NCBI GenBank assembly: GCA_945901855.1
Contig: CAMDLT010000009.1
Location: 1-64,000, forward strand
Source of the DNA: Asaia bogorensis
GTDB taxonomy: Bacteria > Pseudomonadota > Alphaproteobacteria > CACIAM-22H2
Reading direction: 5' to 3'
DNA length: 64,000 bases
Shown here: piece by piece, positions 1 through 8,664 of the stretch
How the letters are laid out: every line of letters begins with the position of its first letter
Position numbering within the stretch: the stretch's first letter is position 1
Translations under genes and position numbers: made by a program
Notes under the pieces: model-generated
Told to the model about the DNA's origin: nothing
Seen by the model: the letters and a program-made list of their open reading frames with translations, nothing else
Database searches by the model: none

Positions 1-67
1 ACGGAACGCGCTTTTCCAGCGACACGTAACTGAACATCCCGCCATCCTCGCCATCGCGTCCGCGCAT
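1..67 (-). CDS. Transposase N-terminus (IS5-like), cut by the window edge
   Basis: On the minus strand an ATG at 67 opens a frame that stays open to the window edge (22 residues), reading MRGRDGEDGG then MFSYVSLEKR. A start of the form MRG-x-D followed by FSYVSLE-R-P is typical of IS5/IS1182-type DDE transposases. A purine-rich GGGGAGGGG Shine-Dalgarno lies just upstream. Only the first residues are visible, so the catalytic triad cannot be checked and the family call rests on the N-terminal motif. Confidence 0.55.
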   Translation of the reverse strand, partial: MRGRDGEDGGMFSYVSLEKRVP

Positions 68-150
68 CCCATCCCCTCCCCTTCAAACACAAGCCCAGTG
101 AATCACGCGACCACGGCAACCCGGAAGAGGGTTTTTCAGCGGCCTGCTAG
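1..150 (-). mobile_element. End of an insertion sequence abutting mutY
   Basis: The segment carries the 5' end of a transposase-like gene, a short leader, and at 123-150 a run containing GTTTTTCAGCGGCCTGCTAG. That run resembles the terminal inverted repeat of IS elements with GTTTTTCAGC-type ends. The repeat ends exactly at the TAG stop codon of mutY, so the element seems to have landed immediately behind or inside that codon. The other end lies outside the window. The element boundary is inferred from one side only. Confidence 0.5.
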
Positions 151-1190
151 CGCTTCTTGAGAGCATGCGCGATCAGCTTGCGCATCAGCGTGGGCAGCGC
201 TTGTGCGGGCAGCGCTTTTTGTTCGACCCACACGCCGCCCGCAAGGTCGCTGCGCCGCGCGGTCGCGCGCCATACCGCCATCTCAAGCTCGAAATGCGTG
301 AAGCCGTGGCGCACTTTGCCGGGCACGGGGTGCCAGGCGAGGGCCGCAGGCGCCGCCGCAAGCGCCGCTTTTTCCGTCGGTGCCGCCGTGCGCCACTCGC
401 TCGACGGCACTTCCATCATGCCGCCAAGCAGGCCCTGGTCGGGGCGTTGGCGCAGCCACACGGCGCCGCTGCGATCGGTTGCCACGAACGCGACGGCGCG
501 GCGCGTCGGGCGTTTGGCCTTGGGCGTTTTGTAGGGGTAGTTTTCGGCCGTGCCCGCGCGATGGGCCGCGCACGCGAGCTTGAAGGGGCACAGTAAGCAG
601 CTCGGTTTGCGCGGGCTGCAGATCGTCGCGCCCAGATCCATCGTCGCTTGCGCAAAATCGCCGGGCCGGTCGGCCGGGACGATGTCGGCCACCACGCGGC
701 GGATTTCGGGCTTGGCCCGCGGCAAGGGGGTATCGATGGCAAAGACGCGCGTGAACACGCGCTCGACATTGCCGTCGACCACGGCGGCTTGTCGCTCGAA
801 CGCGATCGCGGCGATGGCGGCTGCCGTGTACGGCCCGATACCGGGCAGTTCCAGCAAAGCTTCTTCGCTGTCGGGAAACGCGCCGCCGCATTTCTCGACG
901 ACATGCTGCGCGCATGCATGCAGATTGCGCGCGCGCGCGTAGTAGCCAAGCCCCGCCCACGCTTCGAGCACGCTGGCGCGCGGCGCTGCTGCCAGCGCCT
1001 CGACCGTGGGCCAGGTCCGCACGAATTTTTCGAAATACGGGCCGACCGTCGCGACCGTCGTTTGCTGCAGCATGATTTCGGAAAGCCACACGCGATAGGG
1101 CTGCGCGCGTTCGTCGCCGCGCGCGCGCCACGGCATGACGCGCCGGTGCCGGTCGTACCAAGCAAGCAAAGCGGCGGCGAGCGCGTTCAT
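147..1190 (-). CDS. mutY: A/G-specific adenine DNA glycosylase MutY
   Basis: Removes adenine mispaired with 8-oxoguanine in base-excision repair. The chosen ATG at 1190 gives 347 residues, the family size; the frame is open further upstream, but that would overlap the divergent gene. Visible marks are WLSEIMLQQT with catalytic Glu38, the helix-hairpin-helix LPGIGPYTA, catalytic Asp139 in VDGNVERV, and the four-cysteine Fe-S loop CSPRKPSCLLC followed by a further Cys. The C-terminal part (LGGMMEVPSSEW) is the MutT-like 8-oxoG recognition domain. The gene is divergent from the DUF721 gene, a common alphaproteobacterial arrangement. Its stop codon coincides with the end of an insertion sequence. 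Confidence 0.96.
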   Translation of the reverse strand: MNALAAALLAWYDRHRRVMPWRARGDERAQPYRVWLSEIMLQQTTVATVGPYFEKFVRTWPTVEALAAAPRASVLEAWAGLGYYARARNLHACAQHVVEKCGGAFPDSEEALLELPGIGPYTAAAIAAIAFERQAAVVDGNVERVFTRVFAIDTPLPRAKPEIRRVVADIVPADRPGDFAQATMDLGATICSPRKPSCLLCPFKLACAAHRAGTAENYPYKTPKAKRPTRRAVAFVATDRSGAVWLRQRPDQGLLGGMMEVPSSEWRTAAPTEKAALAAAPAALAWHPVPGKVRHGFTHFELEMAVWRATARRSDLAGGVWVEQKALPAQALPTLMRKLIAHALKKR

Positions 1191-1248
1191 CGGGGTCTCG
1201 AAATGGGCACCGTTGAAGTCGGGTACCGGACAGTCTAAACTGCTGCCC

Positions 1249-1752
1249 ATGGCACTCAAGGCAATCGCCGCCCAAGTCCCCAAATTGACCAAGGAAGCGC
1301 TCAAACGGCGCGGCCCCGCTTTTGCGACTATTGTCGCCGAATGGGGCGAGATTGTCGGACCCGCTTTGGCCGGATCGTGCCTGCCCGAAAAACTCGCAAC
1401 CCCGCCGCGCCCGCCCAAAGGCGTCGTCGCCCCGCCGCAGGCAGGCACCCTCACCATCCGCGTTGCCGGCGGTGCAGCACTCGAATTGCAGCATTTGGCG
1501 CCGTTGCTGGTCGAGCGCATCAATCGCTTTGCCGGGTTCAAGGCCGTCGAGCGCCTGCGCTTCGTCCAGGGCCCGATGCCGCGCGAGGCAACGCCCCTGC
1601 CGCCGCCTGCGCCGCCGCTCGCCCCGGCCGAAAAGCAACGACTCGAAGCGGCCGTGGAGTCGGTGAACTCGCCCGAGCTGCAAGCAGCGCTTTTGCGCCT
1701 AGGCGAGGGGTTGGGCCGTCGCCGCCGTGGAAAAGCCCAAATTTCTCGGTGA
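1249..1752 (+). CDS. DUF721/DciA family protein
   Basis: A 167-residue protein. The ATG at 1249 fits the family start (MALKAIAAQVPKLTKEAL); a longer upstream frame would run back into mutY. The DUF721 core is visible as a basic helical N-terminus, then LTIRVAGGAALELQHLAPLLVERIN. DciA proteins load or activate the replicative helicase in bacteria lacking DnaC. The C-terminal third is a proline/alanine-rich linker followed by a short helix and a basic tail. It sits between mutY and a DsbA-like gene, the usual alphaproteobacterial neighbourhood. The family call is firm; the helicase-loading role is by homology. Confidence 0.82.
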   Translation: MALKAIAAQVPKLTKEALKRRGPAFATIVAEWGEIVGPALAGSCLPEKLATPPRPPKGVVAPPQAGTLTIRVAGGAALELQHLAPLLVERINRFAGFKAVERLRFVQGPMPREATPLPPPAPPLAPAEKQRLEAAVESVNSPELQAALLRLGEGLGRRRRGKAQISR

Positions 1753-1839
1753 GATAAGGTGAGTTATCCCCACGGGGATTCAGGCCTTGAGGAGTCGGCT
1801 GCCGAGTCGGTACTGTCACAACATCTTGTGGGTGGACCA

Positions 1840-2457
1840 ATGAAAAACCAGCATATGTCGAAAATCTTTGGCTTTTTGGCCTTGATCGCGGTGGCGATCT
1901 CGGCCCCGGCGCACGCCCAAACCGGCCCGCGCGCCGAAGGGCTCGATTTTGTCATCGGGGCGGCCAACGCGCCGGTCACGATCATCGAATACGCGTCCAT
2001 CACGTGCCCGCATTGCGCGCGTTTCCACAGCGACGTGCTGTCGCGCCTGAAGGAAAAATACGTCGAGACGGGCAAGGTGCGGTTCATCTTTCGCGATTTC
2101 CCGCTCGACCGCCTGGCGCTCAATGCTGCGATGCTGGCGCGCTGCAATGGCGCGGAGCGGTTCTTCACTTATCTCGACGTTTATTTTGCCGAACAGGCCA
2201 ATTGGACGCGCGGCACGCCCGAGCAGGCAATGACCGCCTTGCGCCGCCTGACGCGCACGGGCGGCATGTCGGAGACGGCGATCGATGCGTGCCTTGCCAA
2301 TGTCGAAATCCAAAACGCCGTGCTGACCCAGGCCATGACGGGCGAACGCGAGCATCGCGTGCAGTCGACGCCAACCTTGGTCGTCAACGGCCAAGTGCAG
2401 CGCGGCGCGCCTACTTTCGACGAACTCGAGCGGCTGCTGCAGCCGCTCGTCAAATAA
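1840..2457 (+). CDS. DsbA-like secreted thiol:disulfide oxidoreductase
   Basis: Periplasmic thioredoxin-fold protein of 205 residues from the ATG at 1840. Residues 1-26 form a signal peptide ending APAHA. The redox motif CPHC is at 56-59 and the cis-proline loop reads QSTPTLVV. A helical insertion between the two halves is typical of DsbA. A longer frame from 1759 would put about 27 residues ahead of the signal peptide, so the internal ATG was chosen; ATG 1855 is also possible. It precedes smc by 27 nt. It probably introduces disulfides into exported proteins; a DsbC/Com1-like role is not excluded. Confidence 0.88.
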   Translation: MKNQHMSKIFGFLALIAVAISAPAHAQTGPRAEGLDFVIGAANAPVTIIEYASITCPHCARFHSDVLSRLKEKYVETGKVRFIFRDFPLDRLALNAAMLARCNGAERFFTYLDVYFAEQANWTRGTPEQAMTALRRLTRTGGMSETAIDACLANVEIQNAVLTQAMTGEREHRVQSTPTLVVNGQVQRGAPTFDELERLLQPLVK

Positions 2458-2484
2458 GAACACGACTTCAGGAGCCTTCGTCCC

Positions 2485-5400
2485 ATGCAATTCGTCAAGC
2501 TTCGCCTGTCCGGCTTCAAATCCTTCGTCGAACCGACCGAGTTCGCGATCGAGCCGGGTCTGACCGGCATTGTCGGCCCCAACGGGTGCGGCAAATCGAA
2601 TCTGGTCGAGGCGCTGCGCTGGGTCATGGGCGAAAACCGCGTCAAGGCGCTGCGCGGCGGCGAAATGGACGACGTGATTTTTGCGGGCACGTCCAGCCGC
2701 CCGTCGCGCAACGTCGCCGAAGTCTCGTTGCTCGTCGAAAATCCCGAACACAAAGCGCCCGCCGCCTACAACGACATGGCGGATTTCGACGTGGTGCGCC
2801 GCATCGAGCGCGAAAAGGGCTCGGCCTATCGCATCGGCGGGCGCGACGTGCGCGCGCGCGACGTGCAGCTGTTCTTCCAGGACGTGGGCTCGGGCGCGCA
2901 TTCGCCTTCGCTCGTCAGCCAAGGGCGCATCGGCGCGATCATCCAGGCCAAGCCCACCGAGCGGCGCCAGATCCTGGAAGAAGCTGCCGGCATCACGGGC
3001 CTGCATTCGCGCCGCCACGAGGCGGAACTGAAGCTCAAAGCGGCCGAACAGAACCTGGCCCGCCTCGACGACGTTTTGACGACGTTGGGCGTGCAGCTCG
3101 ACGGCCTCAAGAAACAAGCCCGCCAAGCCGCGCGCTACCGCAACATGAGCGATCTGGTGCGGCGCGCCGAAGCGATTTTGTTCCATCTGCGCTGGCAGCG
3201 CCAAATCGCCGACACGGCCCAAGCGGCCGAACATCTGGCGGCAGCCGAAGCCCTGGTGGTCGACATCACGACGCGTGCGGCCGCAGCGGCAACCGTGCTC
3301 GCCGAAGCCCAGGCGATGCTGCCCGATTTGCGCCAGCACGAACAGGAAGCCGCGGCCGCGCTGACGCGCCTCGAAGTGGCGGGCGAACAGCTGGCCGACG
3401 AAGAACGCCGCGTGACGGGCCAGATCGCGCAGCTTGAAGCGCGCCTCGAACAGCTCAAACGCGACAAGGGCCGCGAGGAAACGCTGCTGGCCGACACCGG
3501 CAACGCGCGCCAGCGTCTTTCAAGCGAACTCGAAGAACTGGCGGCCGCCGACGAACGCGCGGACGGCGAATCGGCGGGCATTGCCGGGCAGATCGAAGCC
3601 CAGCGCGAAACGGTCGACATGCTCGACGCCGAACTGGCGCAGGCGACCGAAGCGGTGGCCAAAGCCGAAAGCGAACGCGCCGCCCTGCAGCGCGAAATTG
3701 GCGACGCGCAAAACCGCCTCGCGCGGTTGGCCGAACGCGTGGCCGCCCAGGAAAACGACAAGGCGAAGCTCGAAGCGCTGCTGTCGGGGTCGGACGAAAA
3801 GCGCCACGGCTTCGAAGCGCGGTTGGCCGCCGCCGAAGCGGCGCTTGCCGCCGCCATGTCGGCCGCCGAAGACGCCGAGGGCGCGCGCCGGGCAGCGCAA
3901 GAAGAAGAGTTTGCCGCGCGTGCGGCGCTGCGCGATGCCGACCAGTCTTTCTCCAAGCTCGACGGCGAGCGCCAGGGCATTGCGCGCGCGGTCGCGGCGA
4001 TCACCAAAAATGCGGGCCCGCACGCGCCGATTATGGACGCGCTGAAGGTCGCGCCCGGCTTCGAAACTGCGTTGGGCACCGGGCTTGGCGACGATCTGTC
4101 GGCCGCCCTCGACGCCGCCGCGCCGCGCCAATGGCGCATGCTCGATATCGCCGGCAACCCGCCGCCGCTGCCCTTGGGGGCGGTCGCGCTGTCGAGCTAT
4201 GTCGAAGCGCCGGCGGCGCTCGCGCGCCGTCTGTCGCAGATCGGCGTGGTCGAGACGCACCTGCAAGGCGCCGAACTTGCCGCCCAGTTGGCGCAAGGCC
4301 AGCGCCTGGTTACCAAAGACGGCGCCTTGTGGCGGTGGGACGGGTTCGTGCAGGCGGCGGGCGCCCCCTCGCAGGCGGCCGAACTTTTGACGATGCGCAA
4401 CCGCCTTGCGGCTCTCGACGACGAAACCGCGCGCGCGCGCGAAATTGCTGCGGGCGCGCGCACGCGCTACGGCGCGGCCGAAGCCGCCACCAAAGCGGCC
4501 GAAGCCGCCGACCAGCAGGCGCGCCAAGCGACGCGCGCGGCCAACGGCGGAATCGAATCGGCGCGCGGCGACATCTTGCGCCTCGCGCGCGAAACCGAAA
4601 ACGAGTCGACCAAGCTTGGTCTGATCGCAGCCGAACTCGCGCGACTGGCAGCCGACCGTCAGGAACTGGATCAGCGCCGCGCATCGGCGCAAGAACGCTT
4701 CGATGCGATCGCGGACCCGGCCAATGCGCGCACCAAACTTGCCGAAGATCGCCAAACGCTGTCCCAGGCCCGCCAGTCCCTCGCCGATCGCGAAGCGGCC
4801 GGGCAGCGTCTGGCGCGCGAACGCGAAAATCGCGCGCGCCGGCGCCTGGCCATCGGCAACGAACAGCAAGCCTGGGAACAGCGCGCGGACTCCGCCACGC
4901 GCCAGATTGCAACGCTCGTCGAACGTTTCGAACTGACCCAAAGCGAACACGAAGAGCTTGCCGGACGGCCCGCCCAAATCGCCGCCGACCGCGCCAGCCT
5001 CGCCGACAAAACCCAGGAGATGGCGCAGATGCGCCGCGACGCGGCCGACCAATTGGCTGCGGCGGAAAATGCCGTGCGCGAGGCCGACCGGGCATTGAAA
5101 GCGGTCGAATCGAGCCTCGTCGAAGCGCGCGAAGACCGCGTGCGCGCCCAAGCGCACGGCGAACAGCAGCAAGCAGGCCAAGAACAGCTCGCCGCCACCA
5201 TCCGCGAACGGCTCGACTGCGCGCCCGACGACACGCTGGCGGCCGGCATGGTCGAAGCCGACGAAGAACTGCCCGCCATCGCCGACATCGAGCGCAGGCT
5301 GGAGCGTCTGGTCAAGGAACGCGACAATATGGGGCCCGTCAACCTGCGCGCCGAGCAGGAAGCCGACGAAGTCGAAGCGCAGATCACGGGCATGACGACC

Positions 5401-5979
5401 GAAAAAGACGATCTGGTCGCCGCCATCGGCAAGCTGCGCCAGGGTATCGGCAGCCTCAACAAAGAAGCGCGCGAACGGCTGCGCGAGGCCTTCGTCAAGG
5501 TCGACGGGCATTTCCAGGATTTGTTCCAGCGCTTGTTCGGCGGCGGCCGCGCGCATCTGACCTTGAGCCCCACGATGGGCGCCGACGGCCAGGTCAACGA
5601 CGACCCGCTCGATGCCGGACTCGACGTGATGGCCTCGCCGCCGGGCAAAAAACTGCAGTCGCTGACGCTGCTTTCGGGCGGCGAGCAGGCGATGACGGCG
5701 CTCGCCTTGCTTTTTGCGGTCTTCCTCACCAACCCCGCCCCGATCTGCGTGATGGACGAAGTCGATGCGCCGCTCGACGACGCCAACGTGGATCGCTTCT
5801 GCAAACTGCTCGACGAAATCGGCCGGTCGAGCGGCGTGCGCTTCATTGTGGTGACGCACCACCGCCTGACGATGTCCAAAATGGACCGGCTGTTTGGCGT
5901 AACGATGGCCGAGCGCGGCGTTTCCACGCTCGTCTCGGTCGATCTTCGCAATGCGGAAAGGCTGCGTGCGACCGCTTAA
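2485..5979 (+). CDS. smc: Chromosome segregation ATPase SMC
   Basis: An 1164-residue condensin subunit. The N-terminal head has Walker A GPNGCGKS at 31-38, followed by two long coiled coils rich in A/E/R/Q flanking a hinge (roughly residues 510-630). The C-terminal head carries the ABC signature LLSGGEQAMTALALL and Walker B VMDEVDAPLDD, ending with the switch histidines in VVTHHRL. The length is normal for bacterial SMC. The stop codon lies in the loop of a strong terminator, so transcription probably ends here. It may be co-transcribed with the DsbA-like gene. No ScpA or ScpB is in the window. Confidence 0.97.
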   Translation: MQFVKLRLSGFKSFVEPTEFAIEPGLTGIVGPNGCGKSNLVEALRWVMGENRVKALRGGEMDDVIFAGTSSRPSRNVAEVSLLVENPEHKAPAAYNDMADFDVVRRIEREKGSAYRIGGRDVRARDVQLFFQDVGSGAHSPSLVSQGRIGAIIQAKPTERRQILEEAAGITGLHSRRHEAELKLKAAEQNLARLDDVLTTLGVQLDGLKKQARQAARYRNMSDLVRRAEAILFHLRWQRQIADTAQAAEHLAAAEALVVDITTRAAAAATVLAEAQAMLPDLRQHEQEAAAALTRLEVAGEQLADEERRVTGQIAQLEARLEQLKRDKGREETLLADTGNARQRLSSELEELAAADERADGESAGIAGQIEAQRETVDMLDAELAQATEAVAKAESERAALQREIGDAQNRLARLAERVAAQENDKAKLEALLSGSDEKRHGFEARLAAAEAALAAAMSAAEDAEGARRAAQEEEFAARAALRDADQSFSKLDGERQGIARAVAAITKNAGPHAPIMDALKVAPGFETALGTGLGDDLSAALDAAAPRQWRMLDIAGNPPPLPLGAVALSSYVEAPAALARRLSQIGVVETHLQGAELAAQLAQGQRLVTKDGALWRWDGFVQAAGAPSQAAELLTMRNRLAALDDETARAREIAAGARTRYGAAEAATKAAEAADQQARQATRAANGGIESARGDILRLARETENESTKLGLIAAELARLAADRQELDQRRASAQERFDAIADPANARTKLAEDRQTLSQARQSLADREAAGQRLARERENRARRRLAIGNEQQAWEQRADSATRQIATLVERFELTQSEHEELAGRPAQIAADRASLADKTQEMAQMRRDAADQLAAAENAVREADRALKAVESSLVEAREDRVRAQAHGEQQQAGQEQLAATIRERLDCAPDDTLAAGMVEADEELPAIADIERRLERLVKERDNMGPVNLRAEQEADEVEAQITGMTTEKDDLVAAIGKLRQGIGSLNKEARERLREAFVKVDGHFQDLFQRLFGGGRAHLTLSPTMGADGQVNDDPLDAGLDVMASPPGKKLQSLTLLSGGEQAMTALALLFAVFLTNPAPICVMDEVDAPLDDANVDRFCKLLDEIGRSSGVRFIVVTHHRLTMSKMDRLFGVTMAERGVSTLVSVDLRNAERLRATA

Positions 5980-5992
5980 CGCAGCCTTTTTT
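5957..5992 (+). terminator. Rho-independent terminator of smc
   Basis: Perfect 11-bp stem (5957-5967 with 5979-5989, AAAGGCTGCGT against ACGCAGCCTTT), an 11-nt loop and a run of six T from 5987 to 5992. The stem begins inside the smc coding end and its stop codon. Confidence 0.85.
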
Positions 5993-6031
5993 CCAATGGC
6001 GGATCAAGCACTTGGCACTCTCTAAAGGCGC

Positions 6032-6060
6032 TTGACAGCCGCACCCTCCGTCCCTATTGT
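6032..6060 (+). promoter_or_regulatory. Sigma-70 promoter of the atp F0 operon
   Basis: Consensus -35 TTGACA at 6032-6037, a 17-nt spacer, and -10 TATTGT at 6055-6060. It lies between the smc terminator and atpI with a leader of about 65 nt. This is one of the best sigma-70 matches in the window. Confidence 0.75.
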
Positions 6061-6130
6061 CCGCGCCGTCAGACGGGTGAAAAGACGCGGATTCTCGCGT
6101 TTTTTAGCCGCTTTCACCGGAGTTTCGAGC

Positions 6131-6481
6131 ATGGCCGATTCCGACGACCGGAACCGCGAGCTCGATGCCTTCACGGCCAAAGTCAAAGCCGTGCAGGACC
6201 GACGGGCGAAAACGGCGACGCGCTCGGCCGCTGCAGTGGGCGCCAAAACCGGCCAGTTGGGTTTGGGCTTTCGCATTTCGGTCGAGTTGCTTGCGACCTT
6301 GGCTGTCGGCACCGGAATGGGCTATGTGCTCGACCGGTGGCTGGCGACCAGCCCCTGGCTGACGCTGGTATGTTTCATGCTCGGCGCTGCTGCCGGCATG
6401 CGCAACGTGGTTCGGGTGGCAACCGCTGCCCAAAAAAAGGCGGAGGCCGACAAGCTTCCGCCGTCAGATGGACCGGCCTAA
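6131..6481 (+). CDS. atpI: ATP synthase accessory protein AtpI
   Basis: A 116-residue membrane protein. The ATG at 6131 gives MADSDDRN; an in-frame upstream start at 6032 would fall inside the promoter and is rejected. A charged cytoplasmic N-terminus of about 45 residues is followed by two hydrophobic helices (ISVELLATLAVGTGMGYVL and WLTLVCFMLGAAAGM) and a basic tail, the AtpI/AtpZ layout. AtpI assists c-ring assembly and is not part of the finished enzyme. First gene of atpI-B-E-F'-F. Confidence 0.9.
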   Translation: MADSDDRNRELDAFTAKVKAVQDRRAKTATRSAAAVGAKTGQLGLGFRISVELLATLAVGTGMGYVLDRWLATSPWLTLVCFMLGAAAGMRNVVRVATAAQKKAEADKLPPSDGPA

Positions 6482-6527
6482 ACGCAGTTAACTTTCGAAC
6501 CCCGCCAATTCCGGAGAGACAAGCCCC

Positions 6528-7262
6528 GTGTCCAGCCCCCTTGACCAGTTCCAGATCAAGTCGCTCGTGCAGCTCGACGTTGCGGGTCTCAATCTCGCCT
6601 ACACGAACTCGGCCTTGTGGATGACGATCGCGGCCGGGACCGCCGCCGTGCTGCTGCTCGCGTCCGCCAGCGGCGCGCGCCTGGTGCCGGGCCGCCTGCA
6701 GTCGGTGGGCGAGATCATGTACGAATTCATCGCGGGCATGATCCGCGAAAATGTCGGCAAGGAAGGCAAACAGTATTTCCCGTTTTTCTTCACGCTGTTC
6801 TGCTTCGTTTTGTTCGGCAACCTTGCGGGCATGATTCCGGGCTCGTTCACCTTCACGAGCCACATCATCGTAACGTTCACGATGGCGCTTAGCATCTTCG
6901 TCGTTATCACGGCGATCGGCTTCGCGCGCCACGGCACGCATTTCTTCCATCTGTTTTTCCCGTCGGGCGCGCCGCTGATGACGGCGCCCATCTTGATCCC
7001 GATCGAGGTGATCTCGTATCTGGCCCGGCCGATCTCGCTGTCGGTGCGTCTGTTCGCCAACATGACGGTCGGCCACATCATCATGAAGATCTTCGCGGGC
7101 TTCGTGATCAGCCTCGGCGCCTATTTCGTGCTGCCGGGCGCCGTGCCCTTCGCGGTTTTGGTCGGCATCTCCGCCCTCGAGTTTTTCGTGGCGGCCTTGC
7201 AGGCCTACATCTTCACGATCCTGTCGTGCATCTATTTGAACGACGCGATCAACCTGCACTGA
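6528..7262 (+). CDS. atpB: F0F1 ATP synthase subunit a
   Basis: A 244-residue integral membrane subunit forming the proton half-channels against the c-ring. It starts at GTG 6528, preceded by CCGGAGAGAC as ribosome binding site; no ATG fits. Several hydrophobic helices are visible. The essential arginine lies in SLSVRLFANMTVGHI, and the last helices contain the conserved ALEFFVAALQAYIF. The length is normal. A GC-rich hairpin follows before atpE. Confidence 0.96.
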   Translation: MSSPLDQFQIKSLVQLDVAGLNLAYTNSALWMTIAAGTAAVLLLASASGARLVPGRLQSVGEIMYEFIAGMIRENVGKEGKQYFPFFFTLFCFVLFGNLAGMIPGSFTFTSHIIVTFTMALSIFVVITAIGFARHGTHFFHLFFPSGAPLMTAPILIPIEVISYLARPISLSVRLFANMTVGHIIMKIFAGFVISLGAYFVLPGAVPFAVLVGISALEFFVAALQAYIFTILSCIYLNDAINLH

Positions 7263-7267
7263 GCGCG

Positions 7268-7311
7268 GTTCGCCCCGCCGCCCCGAAAACAGGACCGGCG
7301 GCGGGACGAAC
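7268..7311 (+). other. Intercistronic hairpin upstream of atpE
   Basis: GTTCG at 7268-7272 pairs with CGAAC at 7307-7311. After one mismatch, CCCGCCGCC at 7274-7282 pairs with GGCGGCGGG at 7297-7305, around a 14-nt loop. With no T-run on the plus strand it does not look like a terminator. It more probably serves as an mRNA processing or stability element ahead of the highly expressed c-subunit gene. Confidence 0.5.
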
Positions 7312-7350
7312 GAGCGACCAGTAAACTCGACAAAAAAAGGAAACAGGACG

Positions 7351-7575
7351 ATGGAACCAGCAGCAGCAAAACTCATCGGCATGGGCTTGGCCGCGATCGG
7401 CATGATCGGGGCGGGCATCGGCGTCGGCTCGGTGTGGGCCAGCCTCATCGCGTCGGTTGCGCGCAACCCGGCCGCCAAAGACAACGTGCAGGTCTATGCG
7501 TATATCGGCTTCGCGGTCACGGAATTCATCGCGCTGCTGGCGTTCGTCATCGCCATTCTGATTTTCGTTTCCTGA
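7351..7575 (+). CDS. atpE: F0F1 ATP synthase subunit c
   Basis: The 74-residue proteolipid that forms the rotating c-ring. It has two transmembrane helices joined by the polar loop ARNPAAKDN. The proton-carrying carboxylate is Glu58 in IGFAVTEFIALLAF. Glycine-rich helix 1 (GAGIGVGS) is the ring-packing motif. A good AAAAAAGGAAACAGG ribosome site precedes the ATG. The gene lies between two strong RNA hairpins, consistent with its need for many copies per enzyme. Confidence 0.97.
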   Translation: MEPAAAKLIGMGLAAIGMIGAGIGVGSVWASLIASVARNPAAKDNVQVYAYIGFAVTEFIALLAFVIAILIFVS

Positions 7576-7581
7576 CGATGT

Positions 7582-7611
7582 CGAAGGGGAAGCGTTCGCG
7601 CTTCCCCTTCG
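7582..7611 (+). other. UUCG-capped hairpin between atpE and atpF'
   Basis: A perfect 13-bp stem capped by a TTCG tetraloop (GAAGGGGAAGCG, TTCG, CGCTTCCCCTTC). It starts 6 nt after the atpE stop codon. Only a broken T-run follows, so partial attenuation or 3' protection of the atpE message is more likely than full termination. Confidence 0.65.
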
Positions 7612-7639
7612 GTTTCGTTCCATAGCTTCGGGGACTGCG

Positions 7640-8119
7640 ATGCCGCAATTCGATCCCACTTGGTTCGCCAGCCAGATTTTCTGGCTCGCCATCATTTTCT
7701 TCGCTTTCTATCGCGTGATTTCGCGCCAGGTGCTGCCCCAACTGGGTGCCGCCATCGAAGGCCGCGAAAAGCAGATCGAAGGCGATTTGCACCGCGCCGC
7801 CGCCCTCAAAGGCGACAGCGACGCGATGATCGCCGCCTACGAAAAGGCGCTCGCCGAAAGCCGCGCCAAGGCGCAGGCCGTGCGCCTCGAAACCGAAGCG
7901 GCGCTCGCCAAGAAGGCCGCAACCCAATCGGGCGAACTCAACGCGGCGTTGGCGACGCGCATCAAGGCAGCGGAATCCAAAATCGCCGACGCGCGCAAGG
8001 CCGCACTCTCGAACGTCGAAACGCTGGCGGCCGAAATCGCCGTCGATGTGGCGCTGAAGATCGCGGGCCTTTCGATCAGCGAAGCCGACGCCAAATCCGC
8101 CGCCGCGACGCGTATCTGA
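7640..8119 (+). CDS. atpF': F0F1 ATP synthase subunit b'
   Basis: A 159-residue peripheral-stalk subunit. One N-terminal transmembrane helix (WFASQIFWLAIIFFAFYRVI) is followed by a long charged helix rich in A/K/E, as expected for a right-handed coiled coil dimerising with subunit b. Alphaproteobacteria and phototrophs carry divergent b and b' subunits; this first copy has the b'-type PQFDPTWFASQIFWL start. It is 13 nt upstream of atpF. Confidence 0.92.
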   Translation: MPQFDPTWFASQIFWLAIIFFAFYRVISRQVLPQLGAAIEGREKQIEGDLHRAAALKGDSDAMIAAYEKALAESRAKAQAVRLETEAALAKKAATQSGELNAALATRIKAAESKIADARKAALSNVETLAAEIAVDVALKIAGLSISEADAKSAAATRI

Positions 8120-8132
8120 AGGATCCCGCACC

Positions 8133-8621
8133 ATGGCCATTCTCAACAGCGAATATTTCTGGATCACGCTGGCGATCCTGACCTTGTTCTATATCGCGTG
8201 GGGCCCCGCCAAGTCGGCGATCCTGGGCGGGCTCGATGCGCGCGCCGAGCGCATCCGCAAGGATCTCGACGAAGCCGCCGCGCTGCGGACCCAGGCCGAA
8301 AAGCTGCTGGCCGAGTACCAGGCCAAGCATCGCGACGCGATGGCCCAGGCCGACTCGATCGTCGCCTCGGCCAAGGAAGACGCCGCACGCCTCGCCGCCA
8401 AGGCCGAAAGCGATCTGGCCGCCTCGCTCAAGCGCCGCGAAGAAATGGCTTTGCAGCGCATCGCCCAGGCCGAAGCGCAAGCGACGGCCGACGTGCGCAC
8501 GGCCGCCGTCGATCTGGCGATCGCCGCCACGGCCAAACTGCTCGAAAAACATCTCGATGCCGGCCGTCAGGACGCGCTTGCCGACAAAGCGATCCAAGCG
8601 CTGCCCAGCCGCCTCAACTAG
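8133..8621 (+). CDS. atpF: F0F1 ATP synthase subunit b
   Basis: A 162-residue peripheral-stalk subunit with a short N-terminal membrane helix (YFWITLAILTLFYIAW) and a long charged coiled-coil helix (LDARAERIRKDLDEAAALR). It pairs with b' and links F0 to the delta/alpha subunits of F1. Last gene of the F0 operon; no F1 genes are present here, as is usual where F0 and F1 operons are separate. A terminator follows. Confidence 0.94.
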   Translation: MAILNSEYFWITLAILTLFYIAWGPAKSAILGGLDARAERIRKDLDEAAALRTQAEKLLAEYQAKHRDAMAQADSIVASAKEDAARLAAKAESDLAASLKRREEMALQRIAQAEAQATADVRTAAVDLAIAATAKLLEKHLDAGRQDALADKAIQALPSRLN

Positions 8622-8664
8622 AACGCCTAACCACTAAAGCGCTCCGTACAATACAACCATCGAC

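Noticed and set aside
1135-1248. N-terminal extension of the DUF721 protein
   Set aside because: It would overlap the start of divergent mutY, and the added residues do not look like the family.
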